A stretch of DNA of 64,000 nt from Modicisalibacter sp033446685. GTDB lineage: Bacteria; Pseudomonadota; Gammaproteobacteria; Pseudomonadales; Halomonadaceae. The stretch covers positions 201,257 to 265,256 of the forward strand of contig NZ_JAWQLY010000007.1 of the NCBI RefSeq assembly GCF_033446685.1, read 5' to 3'. The notes beneath the pieces are model-generated. The model worked only from the letters and a program-made list of their open reading frames with translations. It was not told where the DNA came from and did not search any database. Below, one piece after another: positions 34,288 through 43,062 of this stretch (the stretch's first letter is position 1; every line of letters starts with the position of its first letter). The position numbers and the translations under genes were made by a program.

Positions 34288-36186
34288 ATGACAACCGCCA
34301 CCCATGAAGAGACCCTTGGCTTCCAGACCGAAGTCAAGCAGCTACTTCATCTGATGATCCACTCCCTGTATTCCAACCGGGAGATTTTCCTTCGCGAGCT
34401 GATCTCCAATGCCGCCGATGCTGGCGACAAGCTGCGTTATCAGGCGTTGGACAACGACGCGCTCTACGAGGGCGACAGCGACCTGCGCATCGAGATCGAG
34501 CACGACGCCGAGGCCAACACCGTGACGGTGCGCGATAACGGCATCGGCATGACCCGCGAGGACGTCATCGCCAACCTCGGCACCATCGCCAAGAGCGGTA
34601 CCGCCGAGTTTCTCAAGCAGCTTTCCGGTGAACAGCAGAAGGACGCCAAGCTGATCGGCCAGTTCGGGGTCGGCTTCTATTCGGCATTCATCGTCGCCGA
34701 TGAAGTCACCGTACGTACCCGGCGCGCGGGTAGCGAGGCCGGCGTCGAATGGCGTTCGCGCGGCGAGGGCGAATTCACCGTCGCCGATATCGACATGAAC
34801 GCGCACGGCACCGAGATCGTCCTGCATCTCAAGGATGACGCCAAGGAGTTCGCCGACGATTACCGGCTGCGCAGCCTGGTGCGCAAGTACTCCGATCACA
34901 TCGACGTGCCGGTGCGCATGCTCAAGACCGAGACCGCCACCGACGACGACGGCAACGAAGTCGAGGGCAGCGAGGTCGTCACCTGGGAGACCGTCAACGA
35001 GGCCCAGGCGCTGTGGGTACGGCCCAAGAGCGAGGTCAGTGACGACGAGTACAAGGCGTTCTACAAGCACATCTCGCACGATTTCAGCGACCCGTTGACC
35101 TGGAGCCACAACAAGGTCGAGGGCAAGCTCGAGTACACCAGCCTGCTCTACGTGCCCGAGCGGGCGCCGTTCGATCTCTACGAGCGCGACGGCGCGCGTG
35201 GCGTGCGCTTGTACGTGCAGCGCGTGTTCATCATGGACGACGCCGAGCAGTTCCTGCCGCTCTACCTGCGCTTCATCAAGGGCGTGGTGGACACCAAGGA
35301 TCTGTCGCTCAACGTCTCGCGCGAGCTGCTGCAGAAGGACCCGCAGGTCGACAAGATGAAGTCGGCGCTGACCAAGCGCGCGCTGGACATGCTCAAGAAG
35401 CTGGCCAAGGACAACGACGCCTACCAGCGCTTCTGGAATACCTTCGGCGCGGTACTCAAGGAAGGCCCGGCGGAGGACTTCGCCAACCGCGACAAGATCG
35501 CCGAGCTACTGCGCTTCTCGACCACCCACACCGACACCGCGACCCAGGATCAGTCGCTGGCGGACTATGTGGCGCGCATGAAGGAGGGCCAGCAGAAGAT
35601 CTACTACATCGTCGCCGACAGCTTCAATGCGGCCAAGCACAGCCCGCACCTGGAGATCTTCCGCAAGAAGGGTGTCGAGGTGGTGCTGCTCCACGACCGT
35701 ATCGACGAGTGGTTGGTCAGCCACCTCACCGAGTACGACGGCAAGAGCCTGGCCGACGTCGCCAAGGGCAATCTCGATCTCGGCGAGATCGAAGGCGAGG
35801 AAGAGAAGCAGGCCCAGGAGGAGACCGCCAAGGCCAAGGAAGACCTGGTCAAGCGCGTACAGGCGGCGCTCGGCGAGGACGTTCAGGAAGTCCGCGTGAC
35901 CCACCGGCTGACCGATTCGCCGGCCTGCGTGGTGCTTTCCGAGAACGACATGGGCTTCCAGATGCGACGCATCATGGAGGCGGCCGGCCAGCCGCTGCCC
36001 GAGGTCAAGCCGATCCTCGAGCTCAACCCCGACCACGCGCTGGTCAATCGCCTCGAAAGCGCCGACGAAGCGTCGTTCGGCGACCTGGCGCGGATCCTGC
36101 TCGATCAGGCGATCATCGCCGAGGGCGGGCATCTCGACGATCCGGCGGCCTACGTCAAGCGCCTCAATGCCATGCTGACCGCCTAA
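34288..36186 (+). CDS. htpG: Molecular chaperone HtpG (Hsp90 family)
   Basis: The 632-residue protein has the GHKL ATPase domain (NAADAGDKLRY, RDNGIGMTREDV, GTIAKSGT, GQFGVGFYSAF in the first 130 residues), the middle domain with SLNVSRELLQ, and the C-terminal dimerisation domain. Length is standard. It remodels client proteins in the cytoplasm with DnaK. GAGGGGCC precedes the ATG. The clear heat-shock promoter indicates RpoH control, and a strong terminator follows, so it is monocistronic. Confidence 0.97.
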   Translation: MTTATHEETLGFQTEVKQLLHLMIHSLYSNREIFLRELISNAADAGDKLRYQALDNDALYEGDSDLRIEIEHDAEANTVTVRDNGIGMTREDVIANLGTIAKSGTAEFLKQLSGEQQKDAKLIGQFGVGFYSAFIVADEVTVRTRRAGSEAGVEWRSRGEGEFTVADIDMNAHGTEIVLHLKDDAKEFADDYRLRSLVRKYSDHIDVPVRMLKTETATDDDGNEVEGSEVVTWETVNEAQALWVRPKSEVSDDEYKAFYKHISHDFSDPLTWSHNKVEGKLEYTSLLYVPERAPFDLYERDGARGVRLYVQRVFIMDDAEQFLPLYLRFIKGVVDTKDLSLNVSRELLQKDPQVDKMKSALTKRALDMLKKLAKDNDAYQRFWNTFGAVLKEGPAEDFANRDKIAELLRFSTTHTDTATQDQSLADYVARMKEGQQKIYYIVADSFNAAKHSPHLEIFRKKGVEVVLLHDRIDEWLVSHLTEYDGKSLADVAKGNLDLGEIEGEEEKQAQEETAKAKEDLVKRVQAALGEDVQEVRVTHRLTDSPACVVLSENDMGFQMRRIMEAAGQPLPEVKPILELNPDHALVNRLESADEASFGDLARILLDQAIIAEGGHLDDPAAYVKRLNAMLTA

Positions 36187-36210
36187 ACGTCGTGATGTGA
36201 GTCGATGCCG

Positions 36211-36242
36211 ACCCGGCCTGCCCTTGGCAGGCCGGGTTTTTT
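36211..36242 (+). terminator. Rho-independent terminator of htpG
   Basis: ACCCGGCCTGCC (36211-36222), loop CTT, GGCAGGCCGGGT (36226-36237): a perfect 12-bp stem ending in six Ts. Confidence 0.92.
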
Positions 36243-36651
36243 GTGCGCGCTGTTTGCGAATCTCGCTAAATTCTAAGCAACTTTCGGTGACCAAGTTATG
36301 CTCAATAGTGTGCGTAGCGTCACTCGTCGTAGCGTTTCACTCGCACCCGACCCGCAAAAATAACGAATTGCTTATGGCATTTATAACCCAAAGGCGAGGT
36401 CTGGTTTTTTTGAAAAATCTATTCGAATCATTGTCTTAGACATTGATGAACACATAAGTGGCGCGTTATGACGTGCATAAGTGCATGATTATGATTAGTT
36501 TTTTATAACGATTCATTGATCTTTGCAGGGCTTTGCGAAGAGACTGAATAGCTAGGCTGCGATAAACAAGCTAACCGCTTGCCGTTTTCCATTGTCTTTT
36601 ATGTCATCGAAATCGTTTTGGAATTCCTGGCCGATCCAAGGAGTGAGACGA
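36243..36651 (+). other. AT-rich promoter region of the pnt operon
   Basis: About 410 bases without a supported gene, visibly AT-richer than the flanks, especially 36270-36600. It presumably holds the promoter for the upstream ORF and pntAB; no single -35/-10 pair stands out. Confidence 0.5.
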
Positions 36652-36720
36652 ATGTGGACTGAACCTACGAATGTAGCCATGAACCGCAGTGCGCGCCGTC
36701 AGGCGGGAGGTCTGTCGTGA
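36652..36720 (+). CDS. Short upstream ORF (22 codons) coupled to pntA
   Basis: ATG 36652 follows AAGGAG (36638-36643) with an eight-base spacer. The reading frame MWTEPTNVAMNRSARRQAGG-LS ends in TGA at 36718-36720, which overlaps the pntA GTG start (36717) as GTGA. The layout suggests a leader peptide that delivers ribosomes to the GTG start or senses translation. Being only 22 residues, it has no recognisable family, and conservation is not known. Confidence 0.5.
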   Translation: MWTEPTNVAMNRSARRQAGGLS

Positions 36721-38288
36721 AGATCGGAGCACCCAAGGAACGCGCCGCGGGCGAGGCGCGCGTCGCCCTGACCCCCGAAAGCGCGCAGCATATTCAGAAG
36801 CTCGGGCATGAATGCCTGGTGGAATCCGGCGCCGGTGCGGCGGCGGGCTTCAGTGACGATGCCTATCGCGAAGCGGGCGTCAGTGTGGTCGATGGCGCCG
36901 AAGCGCTGTGGAACGAGGCCGAGATCGTCATCAAGGTGCGCGAGCCCTCCGAGGAAGAGGCCGGTCGCCTGCGTGAAGGCCAGACCCTGATCTCGTTCTT
37001 CTGGCCGGCCCAGAACGAGGAGATGCTCGAACGCTGCAAGGCCAAGGGCGCCAGCGTGATCGCCATGGACATGGTGCCGCGCATCTCGCGGGCGCAGAAG
37101 ATGGATGCCCTGTCGAGTACCGCCAATATCGCCGGCTATCGCGCGGTGATCGAGGCGGGCAACCAGTTCGGGCGGTTCTTCACCGGCCAGGTGACCGCCG
37201 CCGGCAAGGTGCCGCCGGCCAAGGTGCTGATCGTCGGTGCCGGGGTGGCCGGGCTCGCCGCCATCGGTACCGCCACCAGCCTCGGTGCGGTGGTTCGCGC
37301 CTTCGACGTGCGTCCCGAAGTGGCCGAGCAGATCGAGTCGATGGGCGCCGAATTCCTGTTTCTCGATTTCGACGAGAGCCAGGACGGTTCCGAAAGCGGC
37401 GGCTATGCGGCGCCGTCGAGCCCCGAGTTCCGCGAGAAGCAGCTGGCGCTGTTTCGCGAACAGGCCCCCGAGGTGGATATCGTCATCACCACCGCGCTGA
37501 TTCCCGGCAGGCCCGCGCCGAAGCTGTGGCTCGAGGACATGGTCGCGGCGATGAAGCCCGGCTCGGTGATCGTCGACCTGGCCGCCGAGAAGGGCGGCAA
37601 CTGCGATCTGACCGTGCCCGATCAGCGCATCGTCACCGACAACGGGGTGATCGTCGTTGGCTATACCGACTTCCCGTCGCGCATGGCAACCCAGGCCTCG
37701 TTGCTCTATGCCACCAATGTCCGCCACATGCTCACCGATCTCACGCCGGAGAAGGACGGCAAGGTCGTTCACGACATGGAGGATGACGTCATTCGCGGCG
37801 CCACGGTGACCCACGAAGGGGAAATCACCTTCCCGCCACCGCCGCCCAAGGTCAAGGCGATCGGCGCCTCCAAGCCCAAACCCAAGGAGAAGGAGCCGAC
37901 GCCCGAGGAGAAGAAGGCCGCCGAGCATGCGGCTTTCAAGGCCCAGACCACGCGCCAGGTGGGCATGCTCGCGGTGGGCGGTGCCTTGATGCTGCTGTTG
38001 GGCCAGGTCGCACCGGCCTCGTTCATGCAACATTTCATCGTCTTCGCGCTGGCCTGCTTCGTCGGCTTCCAGGTGATCTGGAGCGTCAGCCACTCCCTGC
38101 ACACCCCGCTGATGGCGGTGACCAATGCCATTTCCGGCATCATCATCCTCGGCGCGGTGCTGCAGCTCGGTTCCGGTAACTGGCTGGTCGGCCTGCTTGC
38201 GGGAATCTCGGTGCTGATCGCATCCATCAATATCGTGGGTGGCTTCCTGGTGACACGCCGGATGCTGGCCATGTTCCAGAAATCCTGA
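36717..38288 (+). CDS. pntA: NAD(P) transhydrogenase alpha subunit PntA
   Basis: The 523-residue subunit has the NAD(H)-binding domain I (about 1-375: MKIGAPKERAAGEARVALTPE, VLIVGAGVAGLAAIGTA near 172, TDFPSRMATQASLLYATN) joined by a Lys/Pro-rich linker to a C-terminal membrane part with four segments. It is therefore E. coli-type PntA, not the split PntAA/PntAB form. It couples proton translocation to hydride transfer between NADH and NADP+. The start is GTG with GGGAGG upstream, overlapping the short upstream ORF by four bases. pntB follows after 16 bases. Confidence 0.95.
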   Translation: MKIGAPKERAAGEARVALTPESAQHIQKLGHECLVESGAGAAAGFSDDAYREAGVSVVDGAEALWNEAEIVIKVREPSEEEAGRLREGQTLISFFWPAQNEEMLERCKAKGASVIAMDMVPRISRAQKMDALSSTANIAGYRAVIEAGNQFGRFFTGQVTAAGKVPPAKVLIVGAGVAGLAAIGTATSLGAVVRAFDVRPEVAEQIESMGAEFLFLDFDESQDGSESGGYAAPSSPEFREKQLALFREQAPEVDIVITTALIPGRPAPKLWLEDMVAAMKPGSVIVDLAAEKGGNCDLTVPDQRIVTDNGVIVVGYTDFPSRMATQASLLYATNVRHMLTDLTPEKDGKVVHDMEDDVIRGATVTHEGEITFPPPPPKVKAIGASKPKPKEKEPTPEEKKAAEHAAFKAQTTRQVGMLAVGGALMLLLGQVAPASFMQHFIVFALACFVGFQVIWSVSHSLHTPLMAVTNAISGIIILGAVLQLGSGNWLVGLLAGISVLIASINIVGGFLVTRRMLAMFQKS

Positions 38289-38304
38289 GCCGCGGAGACA
38301 CACA

Positions 38305-39747
38305 ATGTTGGGTCATGAATTCGTTACGGCCGCGGCAATTGCGGCAAGTGTACTGTTCATCCTCTCGCTGGGCGGATTGAGCAATCAGGAAAAGGCCAAG
38401 CGGGCCGTGTGGTACGGCATCGTCGGCATGGCCGTGGCGGTCTTCTTCACCATGTTCGGCCCCGGCGTGGGCGGCTACTGGCTGATGATTCCGATGATGA
38501 TCATCGGCGCGGCCATCGGCGCTGTGGTGGCCAAGCGGGTGGAGATGACGCAGATGCCGCAACTGGTCGCGGCGCTGCACTCCTTCGTCGGTCTGGCGGC
38601 GGTCTTCGTCGGCTGGAATGCCGACATGGAGCGCACCCGGGTAATGGCCCTGCGTGCCGCGGGCGAGTCGCTGGACGGCCTGTCGGCCTTCGCCGCCACG
38701 CTGGCCTCCAAGACGCCGGCTGAGCTTACCTTCCTGCAGGTCGAAGTGGTGCTGGGGGTGTTCATCGGCGCGGTGACTTTCACCGGCTCGATCATCGCCT
38801 TCGGCAAGCTGGCCGGCAAGGTCGACGGCAAGGCGCGTCAGTATCCCGGGGGCCACTGGCTGAATGCCGGCGCGGCGGCCCTGGCGTTGTTGCTGGCGAT
38901 CGCCTACCTCAACGGCGCCGGTTTCTGGACGCTGCTGCTGTTGGCGCTGCTGGCATTCTTCATCGGCTGGCATCTGATCATGGGCATCGGCGGCGCCGAC
39001 ATGCCGGTGGTGGTGTCGATGCTCAACAGCTATTCCGGCTGGGCGGCGGCGGCGATCGGTTTCACCCTGTCCAACGATCTGCTGATCGTGACCGGGGCGT
39101 TGGTGGGCTCCTCCGGTGCCATCCTCTCGTACATCATGTGCAAGGCGATGAACCGCAACTTCATCAACGTGATTCTCGGCGGCTTCGGGGCCAAGCAGAG
39201 CGAGGCCGCTGAGATCGAGGGCGAGCAGGTGGCGATCGACTCCAATGGGGTGGCCAGCGCACTGAACGATGCCGACAGCGTGATCATCGTGCCCGGCTAC
39301 GGCATGGCGGTGGCCCAGGCGCAGAATGCGGTCAGCGACCTGGTGCGCAAGCTGCGCGGCGCCGGCAAGCAGGTGCGCTTCGGCATCCATCCGGTGGCGG
39401 GTCGCCTGCCCGGGCACATGAACGTGCTGCTCGCCGAGGCCAGGGTGCCCTACGATATCGTCATGGAGATGGATGAGATCAACGACGACTTCGCCGAGAC
39501 CGACGTGGTGATCGTTATCGGCTCCAATGACATCGTCAATCCGGCCGCCCAGGAGGACCCCAACAGTCCCATCGCCGGCATGCCGGTACTGAAGGTCTGG
39601 GAGGCCAAGCAGGTGTTCGTCTGCAAGCGCGGCCAGGGAACCGGTTACTCGGGTATCGAGAACCCGCTGTTCTTCAAGGAGAACACGCGGATGCTCTATG
39701 GCGATGCCCGTTCCAGCATCGATGCGCTGGTGCCGTTGATCGAGTGA
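38305..39747 (+). CDS. pntB: NAD(P) transhydrogenase beta subunit PntB
   Basis: The 480-residue subunit has an N-terminal membrane domain II (about nine segments, to residue 265) and the NADP(H)-binding domain III (about 300-480: IVPGYGMAVAQAQNAV, GIHPVAGRLPGHMNVLLAEA, GSNDIVNPAAQEDPNSPIAG). It forms the proton channel and NADPH site with PntA. GCGGAGA precedes the ATG. A terminator follows at 39808. Supply of NADPH suits a halophile making solutes, but that link is only inferred. Confidence 0.96.
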   Translation: MLGHEFVTAAAIAASVLFILSLGGLSNQEKAKRAVWYGIVGMAVAVFFTMFGPGVGGYWLMIPMMIIGAAIGAVVAKRVEMTQMPQLVAALHSFVGLAAVFVGWNADMERTRVMALRAAGESLDGLSAFAATLASKTPAELTFLQVEVVLGVFIGAVTFTGSIIAFGKLAGKVDGKARQYPGGHWLNAGAAALALLLAIAYLNGAGFWTLLLLALLAFFIGWHLIMGIGGADMPVVVSMLNSYSGWAAAAIGFTLSNDLLIVTGALVGSSGAILSYIMCKAMNRNFINVILGGFGAKQSEAAEIEGEQVAIDSNGVASALNDADSVIIVPGYGMAVAQAQNAVSDLVRKLRGAGKQVRFGIHPVAGRLPGHMNVLLAEARVPYDIVMEMDEINDDFAETDVVIVIGSNDIVNPAAQEDPNSPIAGMPVLKVWEAKQVFVCKRGQGTGYSGIENPLFFKENTRMLYGDARSSIDALVPLIE

Positions 39748-39807
39748 ACGTTGCCCGGGCGGTCGCCGATAACCGGCCGGCCCGGGATGCTTCGCCCAAG
39801 CGTATAC

Positions 39808-39830
39808 AACGCCCCGAACGGGGCGTTTTT
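39808..39830 (+). terminator. Rho-independent terminator of pntAB
   Basis: AACGCCCC (39808-39815), loop GAAC, GGGGCGTT (39820-39827), then Ts to 39830. Confidence 0.85.
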
Positions 39831-39870
39831 CGTTACACTGGGCGGGTCTTTCACCGTCAATGGATGGACC

Positions 39871-40932
39871 ATGAGCGACGAGCGACTTCAGGTGGCCGTG
39901 CTGGGCGGCGGCAGTTTCGGTACGGCCTTGGCGAGCATCGCCGCCGACAATGGCGCCGCCGTGAACCAGTGGCTGCGCGACGATGAGCAGGTGGCGGCGA
40001 TCAATCGCGACCACCGCAACCCGCGTTATCTTCCCGACTTTGCCATCAATCCAGGGGTCGTCGCCTCGAGCGATCTGCGCGCGGTAATCGAAGGCGCGAG
40101 CCTGGTGTTCGTGGCGATCCCCTCCAAGGCGTTTCTCTCGGTGGTGCGCCAGGCGAGTCGCTGGCTGCAGGATGGGCAAATTCTCGTCAGTACCACCAAG
40201 GGCATCCAGGCCGATGGCTTCAAGCTGATGAGCCAGATCCTCGAGGAGGAGACCGGTTCGGTGCATATCGGTGTGCTCTCGGGCCCCAACCTGGCCTCGG
40301 AAATCGCCCAGAAGCAACTGACCGCGACGGTGATCGCCAGCGACGATGCGCTGACCCGGGCCAGGGTCCAGAATGCGCTGGGCTGCGATTACTTCCGCGT
40401 CTATGCCAGCAACGACCGCTACGGCGTCGAGCTCGGCGGCGCGCTCAAGAACATCTATGCCATCGCCGCCGGCATGGCCGCGGCACTGGGCATGGGCGAG
40501 AACACGCGCAGCATGCTGATGACCCGGGCGCTCGCCGAGATGAGCCGCTTCGCCGTCGCGCTGGGTGCCAATCCGATGACCTTCCTCGGCCTGGCCGGCG
40601 TGGGCGATCTGATCGTGACCTGTTCGTCGAACCTGTCGCGCAACTACCGCGTGGGACAGGCGCTCGGCGAGGGCAAGACGCTCGACGAGGCGGTCGAGGC
40701 GCTGGGCCAGGTCGCCGAGGGGGTCAACACGGTGAGCCTGGTGCGCGGCAAGGCCCACGAGGAGGGTATCTACATGCCACTCTGCGAAGGGCTCTATCAG
40801 GTTCTTTTCAACCGGGTGCCGGCCCGTGACATGGCCAAGCTGCTGATGCAGGGCGAGCAGAGCAGCGACGTGGAGTTCACCCTGGCGCGCGAAGAGGTCG
40901 TGCAGGCCAAGCGGCGCGAGGAGGGCCCATGA
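39871..40932 (+). CDS. gpsA: Glycerol-3-phosphate dehydrogenase [NAD(P)+] GpsA
   Basis: The 353-residue enzyme makes sn-glycerol-3-phosphate from dihydroxyacetone phosphate for phospholipids. It has VAVLGGGSFGTALASIAADNG at the N terminus (Rossmann motif), the STTKGIQADG and SGPNLASEIA motifs, and the ELGGALKNIYAIAAGMA active-site segment. I chose ATG 39871 because the dinucleotide motif begins eight residues in; the frame is open to 39751 through the terminator, which cannot be coding. Its stop overlaps sixA (ATGA). Confidence 0.95.
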   Translation: MSDERLQVAVLGGGSFGTALASIAADNGAAVNQWLRDDEQVAAINRDHRNPRYLPDFAINPGVVASSDLRAVIEGASLVFVAIPSKAFLSVVRQASRWLQDGQILVSTTKGIQADGFKLMSQILEEETGSVHIGVLSGPNLASEIAQKQLTATVIASDDALTRARVQNALGCDYFRVYASNDRYGVELGGALKNIYAIAAGMAAALGMGENTRSMLMTRALAEMSRFAVALGANPMTFLGLAGVGDLIVTCSSNLSRNYRVGQALGEGKTLDEAVEALGQVAEGVNTVSLVRGKAHEEGIYMPLCEGLYQVLFNRVPARDMAKLLMQGEQSSDVEFTLAREEVVQAKRREEGP

Positions 40933-41414
40933 GGCAATCGCTATGGATCATGCGCCATGGCCAGGCGGCCGCCGGTCGACCGGACGAGGGGCGCGAGCTA
41001 ACCGCGCAGGGTCGCGAGGAGGTCGCTCTGATGGCGGACTGGCTCGCGCGCTCGCTGACCCCGTCCCAGGCGGTCGAGCTGCGCATCGCGGCGAGCCCAT
41101 ATCTGCGCGCGCAGCAGACGGCGAGCATCGTCGCCGATCGGCTCGACAAGCGCGTCGAGACGCTGTCGTCGATCACCCCGGACGACTCGGTGGAGGCGGT
41201 AATCGACTGGTTGCAGGCCAGCCGGGCCGCTTGGCTGCTGGTCAGCCATATGCCGCTGGTGGGCAGCCTGACCGGCCGCCTGGTGGATCGGGACCCTCGC
41301 AGCCAGCTGCCGATGCCCACGGCGGCCATCGCCGCGCTCGAAGCAGACGTCTGGGCTGCGGGTTGTGCCGAGCTGTGCACGTTTCGCCATCCCGCCGATT
41401 TCGCTGGCCAGTAG
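40929..41414 (+). CDS. sixA: Phosphohistidine phosphatase SixA
   Basis: The 161-residue histidine phosphatase has the RHG motif at residues 9-11 (LWIMRHGQAAAG) with catalytic His10, and a second His in VSHMPLVGSLTGRL. SixA removes phosphate from phosphohistidine in phosphotransfer proteins such as ArcB or the PTS-Ntr NPr. Its ATG overlaps the gpsA stop by four bases, so the two are coupled, a common arrangement in this group. Confidence 0.9.
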   Translation: MRQSLWIMRHGQAAAGRPDEGRELTAQGREEVALMADWLARSLTPSQAVELRIAASPYLRAQQTASIVADRLDKRVETLSSITPDDSVEAVIDWLQASRAAWLLVSHMPLVGSLTGRLVDRDPRSQLPMPTAAIAALEADVWAAGCAELCTFRHPADFAGQ

Positions 41415-41438
41415 GCTGGCCAATGTCGAGGAGCCATC

Positions 41439-41750
41439 ATGGGCCGATACATAGTCAACAACCGCATTTACGTCAATCCGGGCTACGAAGAACTTTTCGA
41501 GGCCCGCTTCGCGGCGCGCGCCGGGCAGATCGACAAGCAGCCCGGCTTCGTCGCGATGCGCGTCCTGCGACCGGTGGGCAGCCATGCGCCCTATGTAGTG
41601 GAAACCGAGTGGCAGAGCCACGAGGCCTTTCGCGCCTGGGTGGGTAGCGACGATTTCAAGCAGGCGCATGCCAATCCCTTGCCCGACGATGCCACCCGCG
41701 AAGGCGGCGGCATCGAGCAGTTCGACGTCGTCATCGCCGTCCAGGCTTGA
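41439..41750 (+). CDS. Antibiotic biosynthesis monooxygenase-fold (HmoA/IsdG-like) protein
   Basis: The 103-residue ABM-fold protein (YIVNNRIYVNPGYEELFEAR, QPGFVAMRVLRP, YVVETEWQSHEAFRAWVGSDDF) resembles small heme-degrading or quinol monooxygenases. A GAGGAGCC ribosome-binding site precedes it, 24 bases after sixA, so it may belong to the gpsA-sixA operon. Heme binding is not proven by the sequence. A weak inverted repeat CCAGGGC/GCCCTGG (41759-41781) follows without a T-run. Confidence 0.8.
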   Translation: MGRYIVNNRIYVNPGYEELFEARFAARAGQIDKQPGFVAMRVLRPVGSHAPYVVETEWQSHEAFRAWVGSDDFKQAHANPLPDDATREGGGIEQFDVVIAVQA

Positions 41751-41908
41751 TCTTTAATCCAGGGCAGCGCTGCGGCCCTGGCCCCCTGCGCTGGGTATTT
41801 TCCCTTCTGGCCGCTTGTCGGTCCTCCCTGAACTTATCGTTATAGACTTTGGTTTAGTCGACCATGGTCGCTGTTGCCTTGCTCTCTCCGGCTGCCTACC
41901 TTTGGCAC

Positions 41909-41926
41909 TTGTATGATGTATGACAA
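41909..41926. promoter_or_regulatory. Operator copy 1, TTGTATGATGTATGACAA (unit 1: kdgD1-...-KGSADH)
   Basis: This 18-bp element is identical at 52192-52209 and 55753-55770 and lies 96 bases upstream of the kdgD1 GTG. Its TTGT...ACAA ends suit a FadR-subfamily GntR dimer; two such regulators (49192 and 62920) are encoded in the locus. Binding is inferred. Confidence 0.75.
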
Positions 41927-42021
41927 GCAGGTGGCGAAGCGCGTTCGTTCACAATTCCCTGCTGTCCCTTACCCGCTTCATTGGTCTCAACGCCTCCGCG
42001 GCCCGAGCAAGAGGAACGATC

Positions 42022-42939
42022 GTGAATTTTTCTAGAAACGATGTCATGAAAGCGGTTGGCGATGGCCTGCTTTCGTTTCCCATCACCGACTTCGACGCCA
42101 GCGGCAACTTCGATTCCGAGAGCTACCGCAAGCGCCTCGAATGGTTCGTCAGTCATGACATCTCCGCCGTGTTCGTAGCCGGCGGTACCGGCGAGTTCTT
42201 CAACCTGACGCTGGACGAGTATCGCGAGATCGTTTCCCTGGCCGTCGAGGCGGTGGGCGGCAAGCTGCCGGTCATCGCCAGCGCCGGCCTGAGTATCGGC
42301 GCCGGTCAGGCCTATGCCAAGGCCGCCGAGGAGGCGGGGGCCGACGGCATCCTGCTGATGCCGCCGTACCTGACCGAGTGCCCGCAGGACGGCCTGGTGG
42401 AGTATGCAAAACAGATTTGCGATTCGACGACCATCAACGTCATCTATTACAACCGCGGCAATGGCGTGCTCGAGGCCGGTGCTGTGCAGAGACTCGCCGA
42501 TGCCTGCCCGAATCTGATCGGCCTGAAGGATGGCAAGGGCGACCTCCAACTGCTCAACAGGATCGTCAAGACGGTCGGCGATCGCCTGGTCTACGTGGGT
42601 GGCGTGCCCACTGCGGAGATCTTCGCCGAGGCATATCTGTCCATTGGCGTGAATACCTATTCCTCGGCGGTCTTCAATTTCGTGCCGGAGATGGCGGTCA
42701 AGTTCTATCGTGCGCTGCGTGCCGGTGATGGCGAGACCGTCAAAAGGATCACCAATGAATTCTTCATTCCCTTCGTCAACCTGCGCGACCACAAGAAGGG
42801 CTATGCGGTCAGCCTGGTCAAGGCAGGGGCAGATATCATCGGAAGGCCGGCTGGAAATGTCCGTGCACCGCTGACCATGCCGACCTCGGAAGAGCGAAAT
42901 GTATTGGAGAAGCTCATCGGTGCAGCCAACGATCTATAA
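42022..42939 (+). CDS. kdgD: 5-dehydro-4-deoxyglucarate dehydratase (copy 1)
   Basis: The 305-residue enzyme of the DHDPS/NAL barrel family converts 5-keto-4-deoxy-D-glucarate to 2,5-dioxopentanoate, CO2 and water. The Schiff-base Lys169 lies in LIGLKDGKGD, and Tyr142-Tyr143 in INVIYYNRGNG. I chose GTG 42022, which follows AAGAGGAA and matches copy 2 residue for residue in start position; the ORF is open to 41920 across the region of the operator. First gene of unit 1. Copy 2 at 55868 has the same length and is highly similar over the first three quarters. Confidence 0.93.
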   Translation: MNFSRNDVMKAVGDGLLSFPITDFDASGNFDSESYRKRLEWFVSHDISAVFVAGGTGEFFNLTLDEYREIVSLAVEAVGGKLPVIASAGLSIGAGQAYAKAAEEAGADGILLMPPYLTECPQDGLVEYAKQICDSTTINVIYYNRGNGVLEAGAVQRLADACPNLIGLKDGKGDLQLLNRIVKTVGDRLVYVGGVPTAEIFAEAYLSIGVNTYSSAVFNFVPEMAVKFYRALRAGDGETVKRITNEFFIPFVNLRDHKKGYAVSLVKAGADIIGRPAGNVRAPLTMPTSEERNVLEKLIGAANDL

Positions 42940-42947
42940 GAGCTTTG

Positions 42948-42983
42948 GCCGGGTTCGCTAAAGCGACGAAAAGTGAGCCCGGC
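42948..42983 (+). terminator. Hairpin after kdgD1
   Basis: GCCGGGTTCGCT (42948-42959) pairs with AGTGAGCCCGGC (42972-42983) over 12 bp including two G-U pairs, starting eight bases after the stop. No T-run; it may attenuate or stabilise within the operon. Confidence 0.5.
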
Positions 42984-43062
42984 TATTGAAGAGAGGTCTG
43001 GCCCAAGGGCAGTACAATTAACAAGGCCTCGTACACGCCAAGCCTAAATAAAGGAAGATCCT

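Noticed and set aside
36699..38303. 534-codon minus-strand frame opposite pntA
   Set aside because: A shadow of pntA with Gly/His/Arg-rich translation and no ribosome-binding site.
38227..40758. 843-codon open frame on the minus strand across pntB and gpsA
   Set aside because: It is antisense to two certain genes and a terminator. High GC at third positions keeps the opposite frame free of stops; the product is low-complexity (His, Gly, Ala, Arg) with no family motif.
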